Positions 24,500-33,641 of a stretch of DNA of 45,286 nt are shown here, in pieces. The translations under genes and the position numbers were made by a program. Each line of letters starts with the position of its first letter. Within the stretch, counting starts at the first letter, position 1. Origin of the DNA: Desulfobacteraceae bacterium (GTDB lineage: Bacteria > Desulfobacterota > Desulfobacteria > Desulfobacterales > Desulfosarcinaceae); NCBI GenBank assembly GCA_003599575.1, contig QZKV01000076.1:1-45286 (forward strand), in the 5' to 3' direction. The notes under the pieces were generated by a model. That model did not search any database. It worked only from the letters and a program-made list of their open reading frames with translations, and was not told where the DNA came from.

Positions 24500-25099
24500 A
24501 TGATCAAAAAACGATTGGGATTAACTCTGTTGTTGGTGTTGATGTCAGGCCTGTGTTGGGCCGATACCTGGGAACTGGACTTAAGTGCCGGCACCTCCCA
24601 TATCTCCGGCGGAATACATTACAAATCCTTCTTGGACACTGGTTACTTAAAAGTGGGGGGCACAGGTGTCGTCACCGATGATGACGATACCGAATACAAA
24701 TGGGGCAGCTTGGATGTGACCGCAGGCAGCGATACCCTGCGTCCTGGTCTGAACATCGATATCGGTTTGCGCGGCCTTTTGGGCAAAGCCGAAGAACCCG
24801 GAGTTTCCGGTGATGTCGGCGCAGTAGGGTTCACCACCGCCGCCGGATATCTTTTCCCGAGTGATGTGTTTCCAATTCCCCTCGAGATTTTCGGCAGTCT
24901 TACCTGGGCGCCCCGCCCTTTATCATTTCGGGATACTGAAAACATTTTCGAAATCAACCTGGGTATCGGCCTGCGTCTGATCAAAAATGCATCCATCATC
25001 GCCAGCTACTCCTATTATCACCTAGAGATGGAATCCGACACCGCCGATTGGAGCATAAATGACGATGTTTTTAAGGCCGGACTGATGCTGCGATTTTGA
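24500..25099 (+). CDS. YfaZ-like outer-membrane beta-barrel protein
   Basis: This 199-residue protein has a signal peptide (KK-R start, hydrophobic core of about 14 residues, cleavage likely after Cys-Trp-Ala near residue 21), then alternating polar/apolar strands, and ends in Leu-Met-Leu-Arg-Phe, the terminal phenylalanine recognised by the BAM machinery. The pattern Leu-Asp-Leu-Ser-Ala-Gly and repeated glycine-aromatic strands fit the YfaZ family of small outer-membrane proteins with unknown function. A purine-rich AAAGGGGGATG site precedes the ATG. It is convergent with recC, 24 bases away. Confidence 0.7.
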   Translation: MIKKRLGLTLLLVLMSGLCWADTWELDLSAGTSHISGGIHYKSFLDTGYLKVGGTGVVTDDDDTEYKWGSLDVTAGSDTLRPGLNIDIGLRGLLGKAEEPGVSGDVGAVGFTTAAGYLFPSDVFPIPLEIFGSLTWAPRPLSFRDTENIFEINLGIGLRLIKNASIIASYSYYHLEMESDTADWSINDDVFKAGLMLRF

Positions 25100-25123
25100 T
25101 TATGAACATATGTTTCCGAGGGC

Positions 25124-28100
25124 TCATTCTTCGCAAGCCATACAGCGGGAGGCGGCAAAAAGCGGTCTATAAACCTTCAGCGCGATCTCTTCAAATTCGG
25201 CTGTAAAAGGGTTTATAGCACCAATGCAGCGCAAATGATAGGCATCTTGGGCTTCCCCAGGAACGAACTCATTGCCGCACCATTTATTGACCGCAGCGGC
25301 CAGGGCTTCTTTGCGGGATTGTTGATTGACGATGAACCGCTGTGCAAATTCGAAGCTGGTTCGATTAAGCAAGAGCAACGGTTTTTGCACCCCCAGCCAG
25401 AAGAGATCCAAGTACTCGCGCAATACCCGATCCGGTTTTTCGACCTGTTCAAAATGCCACACGGCCTCTTTGCAGATAAAAATGCTGGTCTTCGGCAATC
25501 CGGTCGCCGGGGTTGCCAGTAACGCAAGATGAAAAAGGAAAGTTTTCAGCAAATCAGCGGGGCGCGCTTTGGCCATGCGCCAGACAATACGTGCATGACC
25601 GTACAGTTGATCTATGTTACCGTAAAGGAAATAAGGATTTAAGTCGAGTTCCAGCGGTTCACTGCGGGGCATCTCTTCAGGCAGCAACGCTGCCATCGTA
25701 TTCATAAAAATGCGGACCTCGGCGCTGAGTTCTTGATAGAGGACTTTTCCTACCGTGCCGTGCGGCAAAATCCCCGAAGCGCTCAAAGCCGGATAGATCT
25801 GATCCGGCGAAGCTCCTCCTAGAACACCTTCCAGTATGCGTTGACCGATCTTGTAGCGGCCTAGTGGTTCCAGCACAAAGCTTTCGCGATCCTCTATTGT
25901 CTCGGGATCCTCATGGAGAAATACGCCCAGTCGGTGTTCTAATAGATAGCGCGCCGGATGGGCAAAAAAGGAGGCCAACTGCCCCCACTCGCATTTTTTC
26001 CAACTTTCCGGGGGGGCTGATAGGGGCTCCGCAAAGAGTAAAGGCTCGCTCTTCGGCGTCATTAACCGTTCGGCAGCCGCTTTGTTTTCAAGGGAATAAC
26101 TGAATAGAAGCGGATTTTCGCCATTGAAATAAGATGGCGAAAAACTTTGCAGCAGATGGCTGACGACAAACTGGTCGGCGGAAATACCCAAGCCTTCACT
26201 CACATACTCCACCATTTCATCAACCAGGACGGATGGCGGGATCGGCGAATTGTCCTGAATGTTTTGGCCGACATAGCTGATGTAGAACGCCTTTCGCGCG
26301 GATATGAGCGTTTCGAGAAAGAGATAGCGATCGTCATTGCGCCTGGAGCGATCGCCGAACCTTGGTTCCTCTGTGATCAAATTGAACCTGGGATCATGCT
26401 CTTCGCGAGGATAGGCGTCATGGTTCATGCCGAGCAAGCAGATCACTTGCGCAGGGATGCTGCGCATGGGAAGCATTGCACAAAAGGTGATGCCGCCGGA
26501 CATAAAGCCGGAATCATAAGAAAGCGCCATCAGCACATCTTTGATATGCTGGCGTATCACCTCAAAAGCGATCGTGCGGCCATCGTCGTTGTCCACTCCG
26601 ACCCGTTGGAGTTGCTCGATCACGCCATGCAGGATCTGCAATTCATATTGTATTTGCTCATCCACCCTGAAGAGGCGGTTGAGAACGTCCATAAGGCGTC
26701 TTTTCCAGCCCTTCAGGGAATCCGCAACGGCAAGCTTCTCAAGGACTTCGTGGAGAGTTTCGGCAAATGCGACCAGGCCGCCCAGAATGCGCGTCTCCCC
26801 TGCCCCAATGCTATCGTAAGGCAATACCCCGGAGAACAGCTGCATATCGTCAGCGGCCATTGCATAGCCCAGGACGAGCCGATCCAATCCATAGCGCCAG
26901 GAATTTTCTTGGGACCCCGGCAGATCATGGCGCCTGCGCTCAGCCGCATCCCACCCCCAGCGGATGCCCGCTTGACGGATCCATCTTTCCAAAATCGGCA
27001 AATCCGCTTCAGTCAGGCCGAATTGCCGGCAAACGGTACCACATTCAAGCAGCATCATCACACGCGAGGCTTCGAAACGCCTATCGACAAGATCAAGAAG
27101 CCTGATGAAACATTCGATCACGTCACGGTCCTGCGAGATGTTCTGGTCGGCAACCGAGAAGGGAAGGTTGATGCGCGAGTTCTCTCCTGCACCGAAGACG
27201 GCATGGATATAGGGCGAATACATAGCGATGTCGGGAGTCATCACCAGGATGTCCCGGGGCTGAAGATCAGGGTCACCTTCCAACAAATCCAGCAACTGGT
27301 CGTGGAGGACCTCCACCTCCCGCATCGGACTATGGCAGCTGTGGATCCGCAGTGATCCATCCGCCTTGGCCGGAGTGGTTTCAATCTGTCCTGCGGATTG
27401 CGGCCGATCCACCAAATCGAGAATGTCCTGTTGTATCCGTCCCAGGAGGCTATCGACGCGGTTGTCGATGAATTCATCGGTCAGGTTGGCCTGAAATTGA
27501 TAAATGCGATCAAAAAAATCTTTTCCCAAATGCCCCAGGGAAGCCAGCAAACGGTTGCCGCGGTCAAGGTGCAGTTGTTCAAGCGGAGGAGATTGTTGCG
27601 GCTGGCTCGCACGCATGCGCACCATCTGGTGATCGGATAAGATATCAAACCAGTAATGGCGGCATGGGTTTAACAAGAAAAGATAAACCGGTATGCGGCA
27701 AGCCAGCGCCTCAAGGACTTCCAGATGAAATGGCGGCAAATGCGAAATGCCGAAAACAGACAGCCCCGCCGGCAATCGTTCCCTGGCAATAGACGTACTC
27801 AGGTCGGTCAATTTTCGAACCAACCTCTTTTGCAGAACCGCACGGTGGGGGGTGGGTGTATGTCTCGCAAGCTCCCGCCACAAGACAGCCTGCCATGCAG
27901 CATTTGGGCTATTGGGAAGTATTGCTTGGTTTCTTTCCCACCCCACTAGTAGATCGGATCTGTAGACAGCGTATTGATCGAATGCAGCGGCGATCTTGCG
28001 GGCCAGTTGGTATAATTTCAAAGGACGATGCTGATTGGAAAGATAGCGACGCAAAGGTTCGAATTCCGGAAGCTCCAAAAGGTCTGGCAAGAGGTACAGA

Positions 28101-28402
28101 ATGCGAAAGGTCAGTACGTGCGGTTCATAGGGATAATATTCCGGCAAATTCCCGATAATTTGAGTGTACAACCTTTCGAGCAAGGCATTGGGAAAAGGAA
28201 AATCGATATTGGTGCAAATGCCGTTGAATCGGGCGACCGTCATGGACAGCCAGCGTTGCATGCCCTTGCTTTGCACCATCACGGTTTGCGGCTGAAGCGG
28301 ATGATACTGCGCGCCGGCCGGCACAGATCGCAGGACATCGGCCAGACGGCCTGCCAAGACCTCCAGTCGATTGCCTGTAAAAATGTGAAATCCGGAAGTC
28401 AT
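25124..28402 (-). CDS. recC: Exodeoxyribonuclease V gamma subunit (RecC)
   Basis: RecC is the Chi-scanning subunit of RecBCD, which processes double-strand breaks. The 1092-residue protein has the family N terminus (Asn-Arg-Leu-Glu-Val-Leu, VMVQSKGMQRWLSM, Ile-Asp-Phe-Pro-Phe-Pro), SHLPPFHLEVLEAL near residue 230, RIHSCHSPMREVEVLHDQLL near residue 355 and ILVMTPDIAMYSPYIHAVF, all typical of RecC's degenerate helicase-like fold. The start at 28402 aligns with known RecC N termini; an ATG at 28459 eight bases after the elbB stop has a better AAGGA site and would add 19 residues. The convergent yfaZ gene directly downstream shows that recB and recD are not encoded next to it. Confidence 0.93.
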   Translation of the reverse strand: MTSGFHIFTGNRLEVLAGRLADVLRSVPAGAQYHPLQPQTVMVQSKGMQRWLSMTVARFNGICTNIDFPFPNALLERLYTQIIGNLPEYYPYEPHVLTFRILYLLPDLLELPEFEPLRRYLSNQHRPLKLYQLARKIAAAFDQYAVYRSDLLVGWERNQAILPNSPNAAWQAVLWRELARHTPTPHRAVLQKRLVRKLTDLSTSIARERLPAGLSVFGISHLPPFHLEVLEALACRIPVYLFLLNPCRHYWFDILSDHQMVRMRASQPQQSPPLEQLHLDRGNRLLASLGHLGKDFFDRIYQFQANLTDEFIDNRVDSLLGRIQQDILDLVDRPQSAGQIETTPAKADGSLRIHSCHSPMREVEVLHDQLLDLLEGDPDLQPRDILVMTPDIAMYSPYIHAVFGAGENSRINLPFSVADQNISQDRDVIECFIRLLDLVDRRFEASRVMMLLECGTVCRQFGLTEADLPILERWIRQAGIRWGWDAAERRRHDLPGSQENSWRYGLDRLVLGYAMAADDMQLFSGVLPYDSIGAGETRILGGLVAFAETLHEVLEKLAVADSLKGWKRRLMDVLNRLFRVDEQIQYELQILHGVIEQLQRVGVDNDDGRTIAFEVIRQHIKDVLMALSYDSGFMSGGITFCAMLPMRSIPAQVICLLGMNHDAYPREEHDPRFNLITEEPRFGDRSRRNDDRYLFLETLISARKAFYISYVGQNIQDNSPIPPSVLVDEMVEYVSEGLGISADQFVVSHLLQSFSPSYFNGENPLLFSYSLENKAAAERLMTPKSEPLLFAEPLSAPPESWKKCEWGQLASFFAHPARYLLEHRLGVFLHEDPETIEDRESFVLEPLGRYKIGQRILEGVLGGASPDQIYPALSASGILPHGTVGKVLYQELSAEVRIFMNTMAALLPEEMPRSEPLELDLNPYFLYGNIDQLYGHARIVWRMAKARPADLLKTFLFHLALLATPATGLPKTSIFICKEAVWHFEQVEKPDRVLREYLDLFWLGVQKPLLLLNRTSFEFAQRFIVNQQSRKEALAAAVNKWCGNEFVPGEAQDAYHLRCIGAINPFTAEFEEIALKVYRPLFAASRCMACEE

Positions 28403-28467
28403 GTCATCCAGGAAATCGCTGGAGACAAAAAATACCAGTTGGAATGGAATCGCATACATTCAGTCCT

Positions 28468-29124
28468 TTAAGCCAATTGAACCACTTTCTTTACCAGCTT
28501 CTCTATGCCCACGGCAATATGTTTGATATCCGGTCCCAGCATGTAGGCAGGTGTGGTAACGATCTTATGGGTTTCGTCCACACAAATCTCGTCCACTTTG
28601 CAGGAGTGGTGTTTGGCTCCCATGGCTTCAATGGCCGCCGCAGTCCCTTTATCCGTGCCGATGGTCAGCTTGGGATGACAGGCGGCCAATGCCTTGGCCA
28701 CGGTGGCCGGCGCTATGCAAAGTGCGCCGATGGGTTTCTTTGCCTCAACCATTTCGTTCAAAAGACGGTGCACTTCAGGATGGACTTTGGCTTGTGGTCC
28801 TGCAACGGCAAAATCGCTTAAGTTCTTGGCCGCCCCAAACCCTCCGGGAACAATCAAGGCGTCTATTTCCTCTGCATTGACCGTTTTCAAATCCACTATA
28901 GCCCCACGCGCAATGCGCGCCGATTCCACCAGCACATTGCGCTTCCGGTCCATCGAAGATTGATTCGTATGATCGATCACATGCGGCTGATCCATGTCCG
29001 GAGCCATGCACATAATCTGCGCCCCGGCTTGGTCCAGAAACAACAAGGTAAGTACCGCTTCATGGATTTCGGATCCGTCGAAAACACCGCATCCTGCTAA
29101 AAGCACTCCCACTTTTTTTGCCAT
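28468..29124 (-). CDS. elbB: ElbB-like DJ-1/PfpI family protein (glyoxalase ElbB)
   Basis: This 218-residue protein of the DJ-1/PfpI superfamily has the ElbB-specific opening KVGVLLAGCGVFDGSEIHEAV, Val-Pro-Gly-Gly-Phe-Gly-Ala-Ala-Lys-Asn near residue 84, and the nucleophile elbow Gly-Ala-Leu-Cys-Ile-Ala-Pro-Ala with the conserved cysteine near residue 120. E. coli ElbB has weak glyoxalase activity and was linked to isoprenoid synthesis; its physiological role is unclear. AAGGAGAAGG precedes the ATG at 29124. It ends just upstream of recC and follows the thioesterase gene, so the three may be one unit. Confidence 0.9.
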   Translation of the reverse strand: MAKKVGVLLAGCGVFDGSEIHEAVLTLLFLDQAGAQIMCMAPDMDQPHVIDHTNQSSMDRKRNVLVESARIARGAIVDLKTVNAEEIDALIVPGGFGAAKNLSDFAVAGPQAKVHPEVHRLLNEMVEAKKPIGALCIAPATVAKALAACHPKLTIGTDKGTAAAIEAMGAKHHSCKVDEICVDETHKIVTTPAYMLGPDIKHIAVGIEKLVKKVVQLA

Positions 29125-29175
29125 GGAACCTTCTCCTTTCCGGTAAATATTTGATTGTCGCTGTGTGGAGATCAT

Positions 29176-29565
29176 TCAGTTCGCGTCCAAAACATGCTTT
29201 TCGGGAACAAAGCATGTGAACATGCCTTGAAAAACAATCTCGCGGTCGATCATCACCGAAACCGCCACCCAATTTTTCTTCCCCTGGACTTCTTCAACCC
29301 GGGCCTCGGCCACAACAGTTTCGCCCACCCGGACCGGTTTAAGAAATTTTACATCGGCAGCACCCAAAACCACATTGGGGTGGTTGACCGCGATCATGGC
29401 GGCATAATCAGCCAGCCCGAAAATGAATCCGCCATGGACCAGGCCGCTGCGATCGGCGGCCATGACGGAAGAGGTCAGCAATTCAATACGGCTGTAACCG
29501 CTATCGACGTGCAGGGGATGACCGCAAATGGCCGCGTCAATGCACTGATGCGTACGAATCTCCAT
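29176..29565 (-). CDS. Hotdog-fold thioesterase-like protein (PaaI-type)
   Basis: This 129-residue protein has the hotdog-fold signature Leu-Val-His-Gly-Gly-Phe-Ile-Phe-Gly-Leu-Ala-Asp in its middle (about residues 58-70), where PaaI-like thioesterases carry their helix and catalytic acid, and a later FLKPVRVGETVVAEARV strand pair. It probably hydrolyses an acyl-CoA or acyl-ACP thioester; the substrate is unknown. The ATG at 29565 has GAGG six bases upstream. A longer frame to 29625 looks like non-coding leader. The following gene is elbB, 51 bases away. Confidence 0.8.
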   Translation of the reverse strand: MEIRTHQCIDAAICGHPLHVDSGYSRIELLTSSVMAADRSGLVHGGFIFGLADYAAMIAVNHPNVVLGAADVKFLKPVRVGETVVAEARVEEVQGKKNWVAVSVMIDREIVFQGMFTCFVPEKHVLDAN

Positions 29566-29702
29566 GGCAAACCTCGCTGATGCATTATAGTTGATGCTGT
29601 CGTATAATTGGGCCATTATAAGCAAGGCCTGAAAAATAAGTCAAACCCAAGGAAGCATTCCCGTAGTCGGACTGAAGCCATTTTGAAAACGAGGAGATTC
29701 TT

Positions 29703-30824
29703 ATGACCGAAATTATTATGGGGCGTTTGGACAAAATACGGGAAGCCATGGCTGAAAAAAAGATCGATGCGCTTCTGGTGCTGGTTGAAGAAAATCGCCG
29801 GTACCTGAGCGGCTTTACCGGAGAAGATCACCATTTCGATGAATCGGCCGGTGCCTTGTTAATCACTGCCAAAGAACAGATTTTGACTACCGATTCACGT
29901 TTTGAACTGCAGGCCGTACGAGAAGCGCCTTTATACGAAGTGACCATTTACCGCAATGGATTGGCCAAAGAACTGGTCGGCCTGACCGATCGGTTCAACA
30001 TTCGCAGGTTGGGTTTTGAAAGTACGCGTGTATCTGTTCAGCAACACGATTCAATCCAGCAAGAATTTGCCGGCGCCGGACGCTCGGTGGATATGGTCCC
30101 GCTTGAAACTTTTGTGGAAAACCTACGCCAGATCAAGACACCTGCCGAGATTCAGCAAACCCAAAAGGCCTTGGAATTGGCCGAAGATGTTTTTCGCCAT
30201 GTGGCCAAAATGCTGAAACCCGGCATGAGTGAAAAAAATGTCGCCTGGGAGATGGAAAAAGGGATGCGTCAGGCCGGCGCGGACAGCCTCTCTTTTCCTG
30301 TCATTATTGCCGCCGGTCCCAACAGCGCGCTGCCTCATGCCATACCCACGGAAAGGGAAATCAACTTGGGCGAGCCGATATTGTTTGATTGGGGTGCCAA
30401 ATTGAACGGATATTGCTCGGATACCTCGCGAACAGTTACCCTTGGACCACCGGATGAGATGTTTTTAAAAGTCTACCAGACCGTCCTGGAAGCTCAGCAA
30501 AAAGCGATCACCGTCATTCAATCGGGCGCAAGCAGCAGGGCGGTGGATGCCATCGCCCGCGACCATATTCGCCAGCAAGGATATGAGGGCAAGTTCGGGC
30601 ATGGGTTAGGTCATGGTACCGGCCTTGCCGTTCATGAAGCACCGCGTCTGAGCCCGTTAAAAGAAGTGACGCTTGAAAGCGGAATGATCGTGACGGTGGA
30701 ACCGGGTGTTTATCTCCCAGAATGGGGAGGCATACGCATCGAGAATCAGGTCGTGGTGGGGGATCGAGGAGCCCAGGTGCTCAATCGCCTGAGCACCACC
30801 TACGATATAGGTAAGATCGATTAG
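29703..30824 (+). CDS. M24 family metallopeptidase (Xaa-Pro aminopeptidase-like)
   Basis: This 373-residue protein has an N-terminal creatinase-like domain (residues 5-140) and a C-terminal pita-bread domain. Metal ligands are visible in FDWGAKLNGYCSDTSRT (two aspartates), GHGLGHGTGLAVHE (histidine), TVEPGVY (glutamate) and GIRIENQVVV (glutamate). The length and domain order match proline dipeptidases/Xaa-Pro aminopeptidases that trim N-terminal residues before proline in the cytosol. GAGGAG lies eight bases before the ATG. A perfect hairpin separates it from the downstream recombinase gene. Confidence 0.9.
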   Translation: MTEIIMGRLDKIREAMAEKKIDALLVLVEENRRYLSGFTGEDHHFDESAGALLITAKEQILTTDSRFELQAVREAPLYEVTIYRNGLAKELVGLTDRFNIRRLGFESTRVSVQQHDSIQQEFAGAGRSVDMVPLETFVENLRQIKTPAEIQQTQKALELAEDVFRHVAKMLKPGMSEKNVAWEMEKGMRQAGADSLSFPVIIAAGPNSALPHAIPTEREINLGEPILFDWGAKLNGYCSDTSRTVTLGPPDEMFLKVYQTVLEAQQKAITVIQSGASSRAVDAIARDHIRQQGYEGKFGHGLGHGTGLAVHEAPRLSPLKEVTLESGMIVTVEPGVYLPEWGGIRIENQVVVGDRGAQVLNRLSTTYDIGKID

Positions 30825-30917
30825 AGCGTATGTTGTTGGCCCGCTGCCGGCGAGCCGCCGATCGTCATCATTGTCTCACGGAATAATTGATATCGAGCGC
30901 GCAGGTGTTCTATATGG

Positions 30918-30942
30918 ACGATCCTCTCACAGAGAGGATCGT
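30918..30942. repeat. Perfect 11-bp inverted repeat (hairpin) upstream of the Xer recombinase gene
   Basis: ACGATCCTCTC (30918-30928) and GAGAGGATCGT (30932-30942) are exact reverse complements with an ACA loop. No T-tract follows, so it is not a standard intrinsic terminator. It lies 30 bases upstream of the recombinase ATG. Confidence 0.85.
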
Positions 30943-30972
30943 TGTCACCAAATCACAAATGGATCGTCAAAA

Positions 30973-31881
30973 ATGCCAAAAGAGGCAAATACTTTTGATC
31001 AACTCTTGGATCAGTACCTCAACTACCTGATCGTTGAAAAAGGATTGTCGCGGAACACGGTCGAAGCATACGCCGGCGATCTGACGGGTTTCCTGACCCA
31101 CCTTAATTCGCACGACATCACCCGCATTGAAGCGGCCGATACGGCCGTCATTCTAAAATATGTAATCGATCTGCGAAAAACAGGTCGTGGCGCTCGGACG
31201 CGTGCCAGGCACCTGGTAGCCGTACGTGGCTTTTTTCAATTCTTGACGCATTCGGGAAAGTTGAAAAATAATGCCGCTCAATTGATTGAACTTCCTAAAA
31301 GCGGTCTCAAACTGCCCGATATTCTAGATGTGGACGAAATAGAAAAGCTGCTGTCGGCGCCCGACCGGCAGGTTTCCAGAGAATTGCGTGACGCAGCCAT
31401 GCTGGAGCTCATTTATGCCGCCGGATTGCGTGTTTCCGAATTGGTCGCTTTGCTCGTAAACGCTGTTAATTTAGAGGCTGGTTTCGTACGCGTTCTGGGC
31501 AAAGGGAGCAAGGAGCGCATTGTGCCCATTGGCCATAAAGCCATCGCCTGCCTGCAGGAATATCTTCTCCGGGGCCGTCCGGACTTGCTCAAAGACCGTC
31601 CAAGTCGTGCCCTATTTGTGGCTCGAGCGGGTAAAGCGATGACCCGCCAGGGATTTTGGAAGCTCCTGCGAGGTTATGCGCTTAAAGCAGGCATCACCAA
31701 GAAGATTACCCCGCATGTGTTGCGCCACTCATTTGCCAGCCATCTACTGGAAGGCGGGGCGGATTTACGTGCCGTTCAGGTGATGCTGGGTCATGTCGAC
31801 ATTGCCACCACCCAAATCTACACCCATATCGCGCAGAAACGCCTGATTGAGATTCATCATCAATTTCATCCGCGCGGTTGA
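30973..31881 (+). CDS. xerD: XerC/XerD-type tyrosine recombinase
   Basis: This 302-residue protein has the core-binding SAM-like domain (LDQYLNYLIVEKGLSRNTVEAY) and a catalytic domain with all tyrosine recombinase residues: Arg in AAGLRVSEL, Lys in GKGSKER, HVLRHSFASHLL (His, Arg), Leu-Gly-His and the nucleophile in Thr-Gln-Ile-Tyr-Thr-His. The size and N terminus match XerC/XerD, which resolve chromosome dimers at dif; XerD is the closer fit but this is not certain. The ATG at 30973 gives the family length. The frame is open upstream to 30871 across the hairpin, but that segment is not recombinase-like. Confidence 0.88.
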   Translation: MPKEANTFDQLLDQYLNYLIVEKGLSRNTVEAYAGDLTGFLTHLNSHDITRIEAADTAVILKYVIDLRKTGRGARTRARHLVAVRGFFQFLTHSGKLKNNAAQLIELPKSGLKLPDILDVDEIEKLLSAPDRQVSRELRDAAMLELIYAAGLRVSELVALLVNAVNLEAGFVRVLGKGSKERIVPIGHKAIACLQEYLLRGRPDLLKDRPSRALFVARAGKAMTRQGFWKLLRGYALKAGITKKITPHVLRHSFASHLLEGGADLRAVQVMLGHVDIATTQIYTHIAQKRLIEIHHQFHPRG

Positions 31882-31992
31882 CCCGACCCCACTCCGAGAT
31901 CACCACAGCGGAGTCCCCGCAGGTGCAATTGACAGTTGGAAGTTAAAGGGGTAGAAACCGGCTTCAGCATAATCCAACCGAGGAATCCGTCT

Positions 31993-33633
31993 ATGCCCCA
32001 AAAGTTACCCCCTCACGCCATCTGGATTGGTGAACGCACGGAACTGCGGGCGGGTGCAACCGCATTCAAGGAGGCCGTTTCCAATGTCGGAAAGCCGATT
32101 TACATCGTGGCGCATGATGAAGGACCAGCGATAACCCATCACGGGACCATGGTTTGGGGAGAACCCTTAATATCCAATTTACCGAGCGAACATTTACTGG
32201 GATTTGCGCCCCCCCTGCCCCCTGCCAACCTGGGTGATCCCGAATTCAAAAAAGATCTCGGGCTACGCTATGCATATGTGGTTGGCGCCATGGCCAATGG
32301 CATCACCTCCGTTGAGCTGGTACGAGCGGCCGGTGAAGCCGGTATGATCGGTTTTTTCGGCACTGGAGGACTGCCTCTTCATCAGGTAGAACGCGCCATA
32401 GACCGTCTCAGCATGTACCGGGAGGTCTTCCCTTATGGTTTTAACCTCATCCACAGTCCAAGCGATCCGCAATTGGAGTCGGCTGTTGTCGATCTGTTTA
32501 TCAGTCGCGGGGTTCAACTGGTGGAAGCATCCGCCTATTTGGCACTGACCCTGCCGCTGGTTTATTTCCGCGTCAAGGGCATCCACCAGAGACCGGATGG
32601 ATGCATTGTATGTCCCAATCGGGTGGTTGCCAAAGTTTCGCGGGTGGAAGTGGCCAGTCGTTTTTTTGCACCGCCGCCACCCAAAATGCTGAATGAACTT
32701 GTTCGTCTGGGAAAGGTCACCCAAAGTGAAGCACAATTGGCCGGCCATATACCCCTGGCCCAGGAAATTACAGGAGAAGCGGACTCGGGCGGGCATACCG
32801 ATAATCGCCCGGCGCTGACTCTGCTGCCCACTTTTTTGTCCCTGCGCGACGAAGCCATGCGCCGTTATCAATTCAACTTGAGGTTGCGCGTCGGTCTGGG
32901 AGGCGGGATCGCCACTCCCGAAGCGGCGGCTGCCGCTTTCGCCATGGGTGCCGCTTATGTGCTGACCGGTTCGATCAATCAGGCTTGCAAGCAGGCCGAT
33001 ACATCCCAAACCGTTCGCGAAATGTTGGGGCAAGCCGCCCAGGCCGATGTGGCGATGGCTCCGGCGGCCGATATGTTTGAAATGGGTGTTAAAGTACAGG
33101 TGCTCAAGCGCGGTACGATGTTTGCCATGCGGGCGGCCAAATTATATGAACTGTATAGAAATTACGATCATTACGATCAACTGCCGCAACAAGCGCGTAC
33201 GACGGTCGAACGAGACTTTTTGCGATCATCATTTGAGCAGGCCTGGCAACAAACGAAGCTTTTTTTCCAAAAGCGCGATCCATCTCAAATCGAGCGCGCT
33301 GAACGCGATCCAAAACATCAAATGGCTTTGGTATTCCGGTCTTATCTGGGGCAATCCTCCATGTGGGCCAAAACGGGGGATCCCAGCCGGAAGATGGATT
33401 ATCAAATCTGGTGCGGTCCTTCCATGGGGGCCTTCAACGCATGGGTAAAGGATTCATTTTTAGAAGATGTAACCCAACGCTGCGCTGCCACCATCGGTTT
33501 GAACCTGCTCTATGGTGCAGCCGGCCTGATCCGCTGCAGTTTGCTGAGGAATCAAGGGGTTACAGTTCCGAGACCGGCCGCCATTTTTAAGCCGATCACC
33601 ATGGAGGAGATCGAAAAAAGGTTGCAGGCCTGA
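31993..33633 (+). CDS. pfaD: PfaD-type enoyl reductase (FMN, nitronate monooxygenase-like) of PUFA/polyketide synthase
   Basis: This 546-residue protein is a TIM-barrel flavoprotein of the PfaD group, the trans-acting enoyl reductase of bacterial PUFA and some polyketide synthases. Family signatures are GMIGFFGTGGLPLHQVE near residue 120, the Glu-Ala-Asp-Ser-Gly-Gly-His-Thr-Asp-Asn-Arg flavin loop near residue 260, GLGGGIATPEAAAAAFAMGA near residue 302 and Leu-Thr-Gly-Ser-Ile-Asn-Gln-Ala. The C-terminal 200 residues contain the PfaD-specific extension including Lys-Leu-Tyr-Glu-Leu-Tyr and Trp-Cys-Gly-Pro-Ser-Met-Gly-Ala-Phe-Asn. GAGGA lies eight bases before the ATG at 31993; an in-frame TTG at 31936 is less likely. 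It is convergent with the small regulator gene and upstream of the PfaA-type synthase. Confidence 0.93.
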   Translation: MPQKLPPHAIWIGERTELRAGATAFKEAVSNVGKPIYIVAHDEGPAITHHGTMVWGEPLISNLPSEHLLGFAPPLPPANLGDPEFKKDLGLRYAYVVGAMANGITSVELVRAAGEAGMIGFFGTGGLPLHQVERAIDRLSMYREVFPYGFNLIHSPSDPQLESAVVDLFISRGVQLVEASAYLALTLPLVYFRVKGIHQRPDGCIVCPNRVVAKVSRVEVASRFFAPPPPKMLNELVRLGKVTQSEAQLAGHIPLAQEITGEADSGGHTDNRPALTLLPTFLSLRDEAMRRYQFNLRLRVGLGGGIATPEAAAAAFAMGAAYVLTGSINQACKQADTSQTVREMLGQAAQADVAMAPAADMFEMGVKVQVLKRGTMFAMRAAKLYELYRNYDHYDQLPQQARTTVERDFLRSSFEQAWQQTKLFFQKRDPSQIERAERDPKHQMALVFRSYLGQSSMWAKTGDPSRKMDYQIWCGPSMGAFNAWVKDSFLEDVTQRCAATIGLNLLYGAAGLIRCSLLRNQGVTVPRPAAIFKPITMEEIEKRLQA

Positions 33634-33641
33634 AATTGAGC

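Noticed and set aside
26147..27355. 402-codon open frame on the plus strand opposite recC
   Set aside because: It lies entirely within the well-supported recC gene, and its translation has no recognisable domain; it is an antisense artefact of GC-rich codon use.
30918..30942. Hairpin as an intrinsic terminator of the M24 peptidase gene
   Set aside because: No T-tract follows the stem, so it was listed as a repeat and not as a terminator.
32263..33033. 256-codon open frame opposite pfaD
   Set aside because: It is antisense to conserved pfaD coding sequence, with no domain signature.
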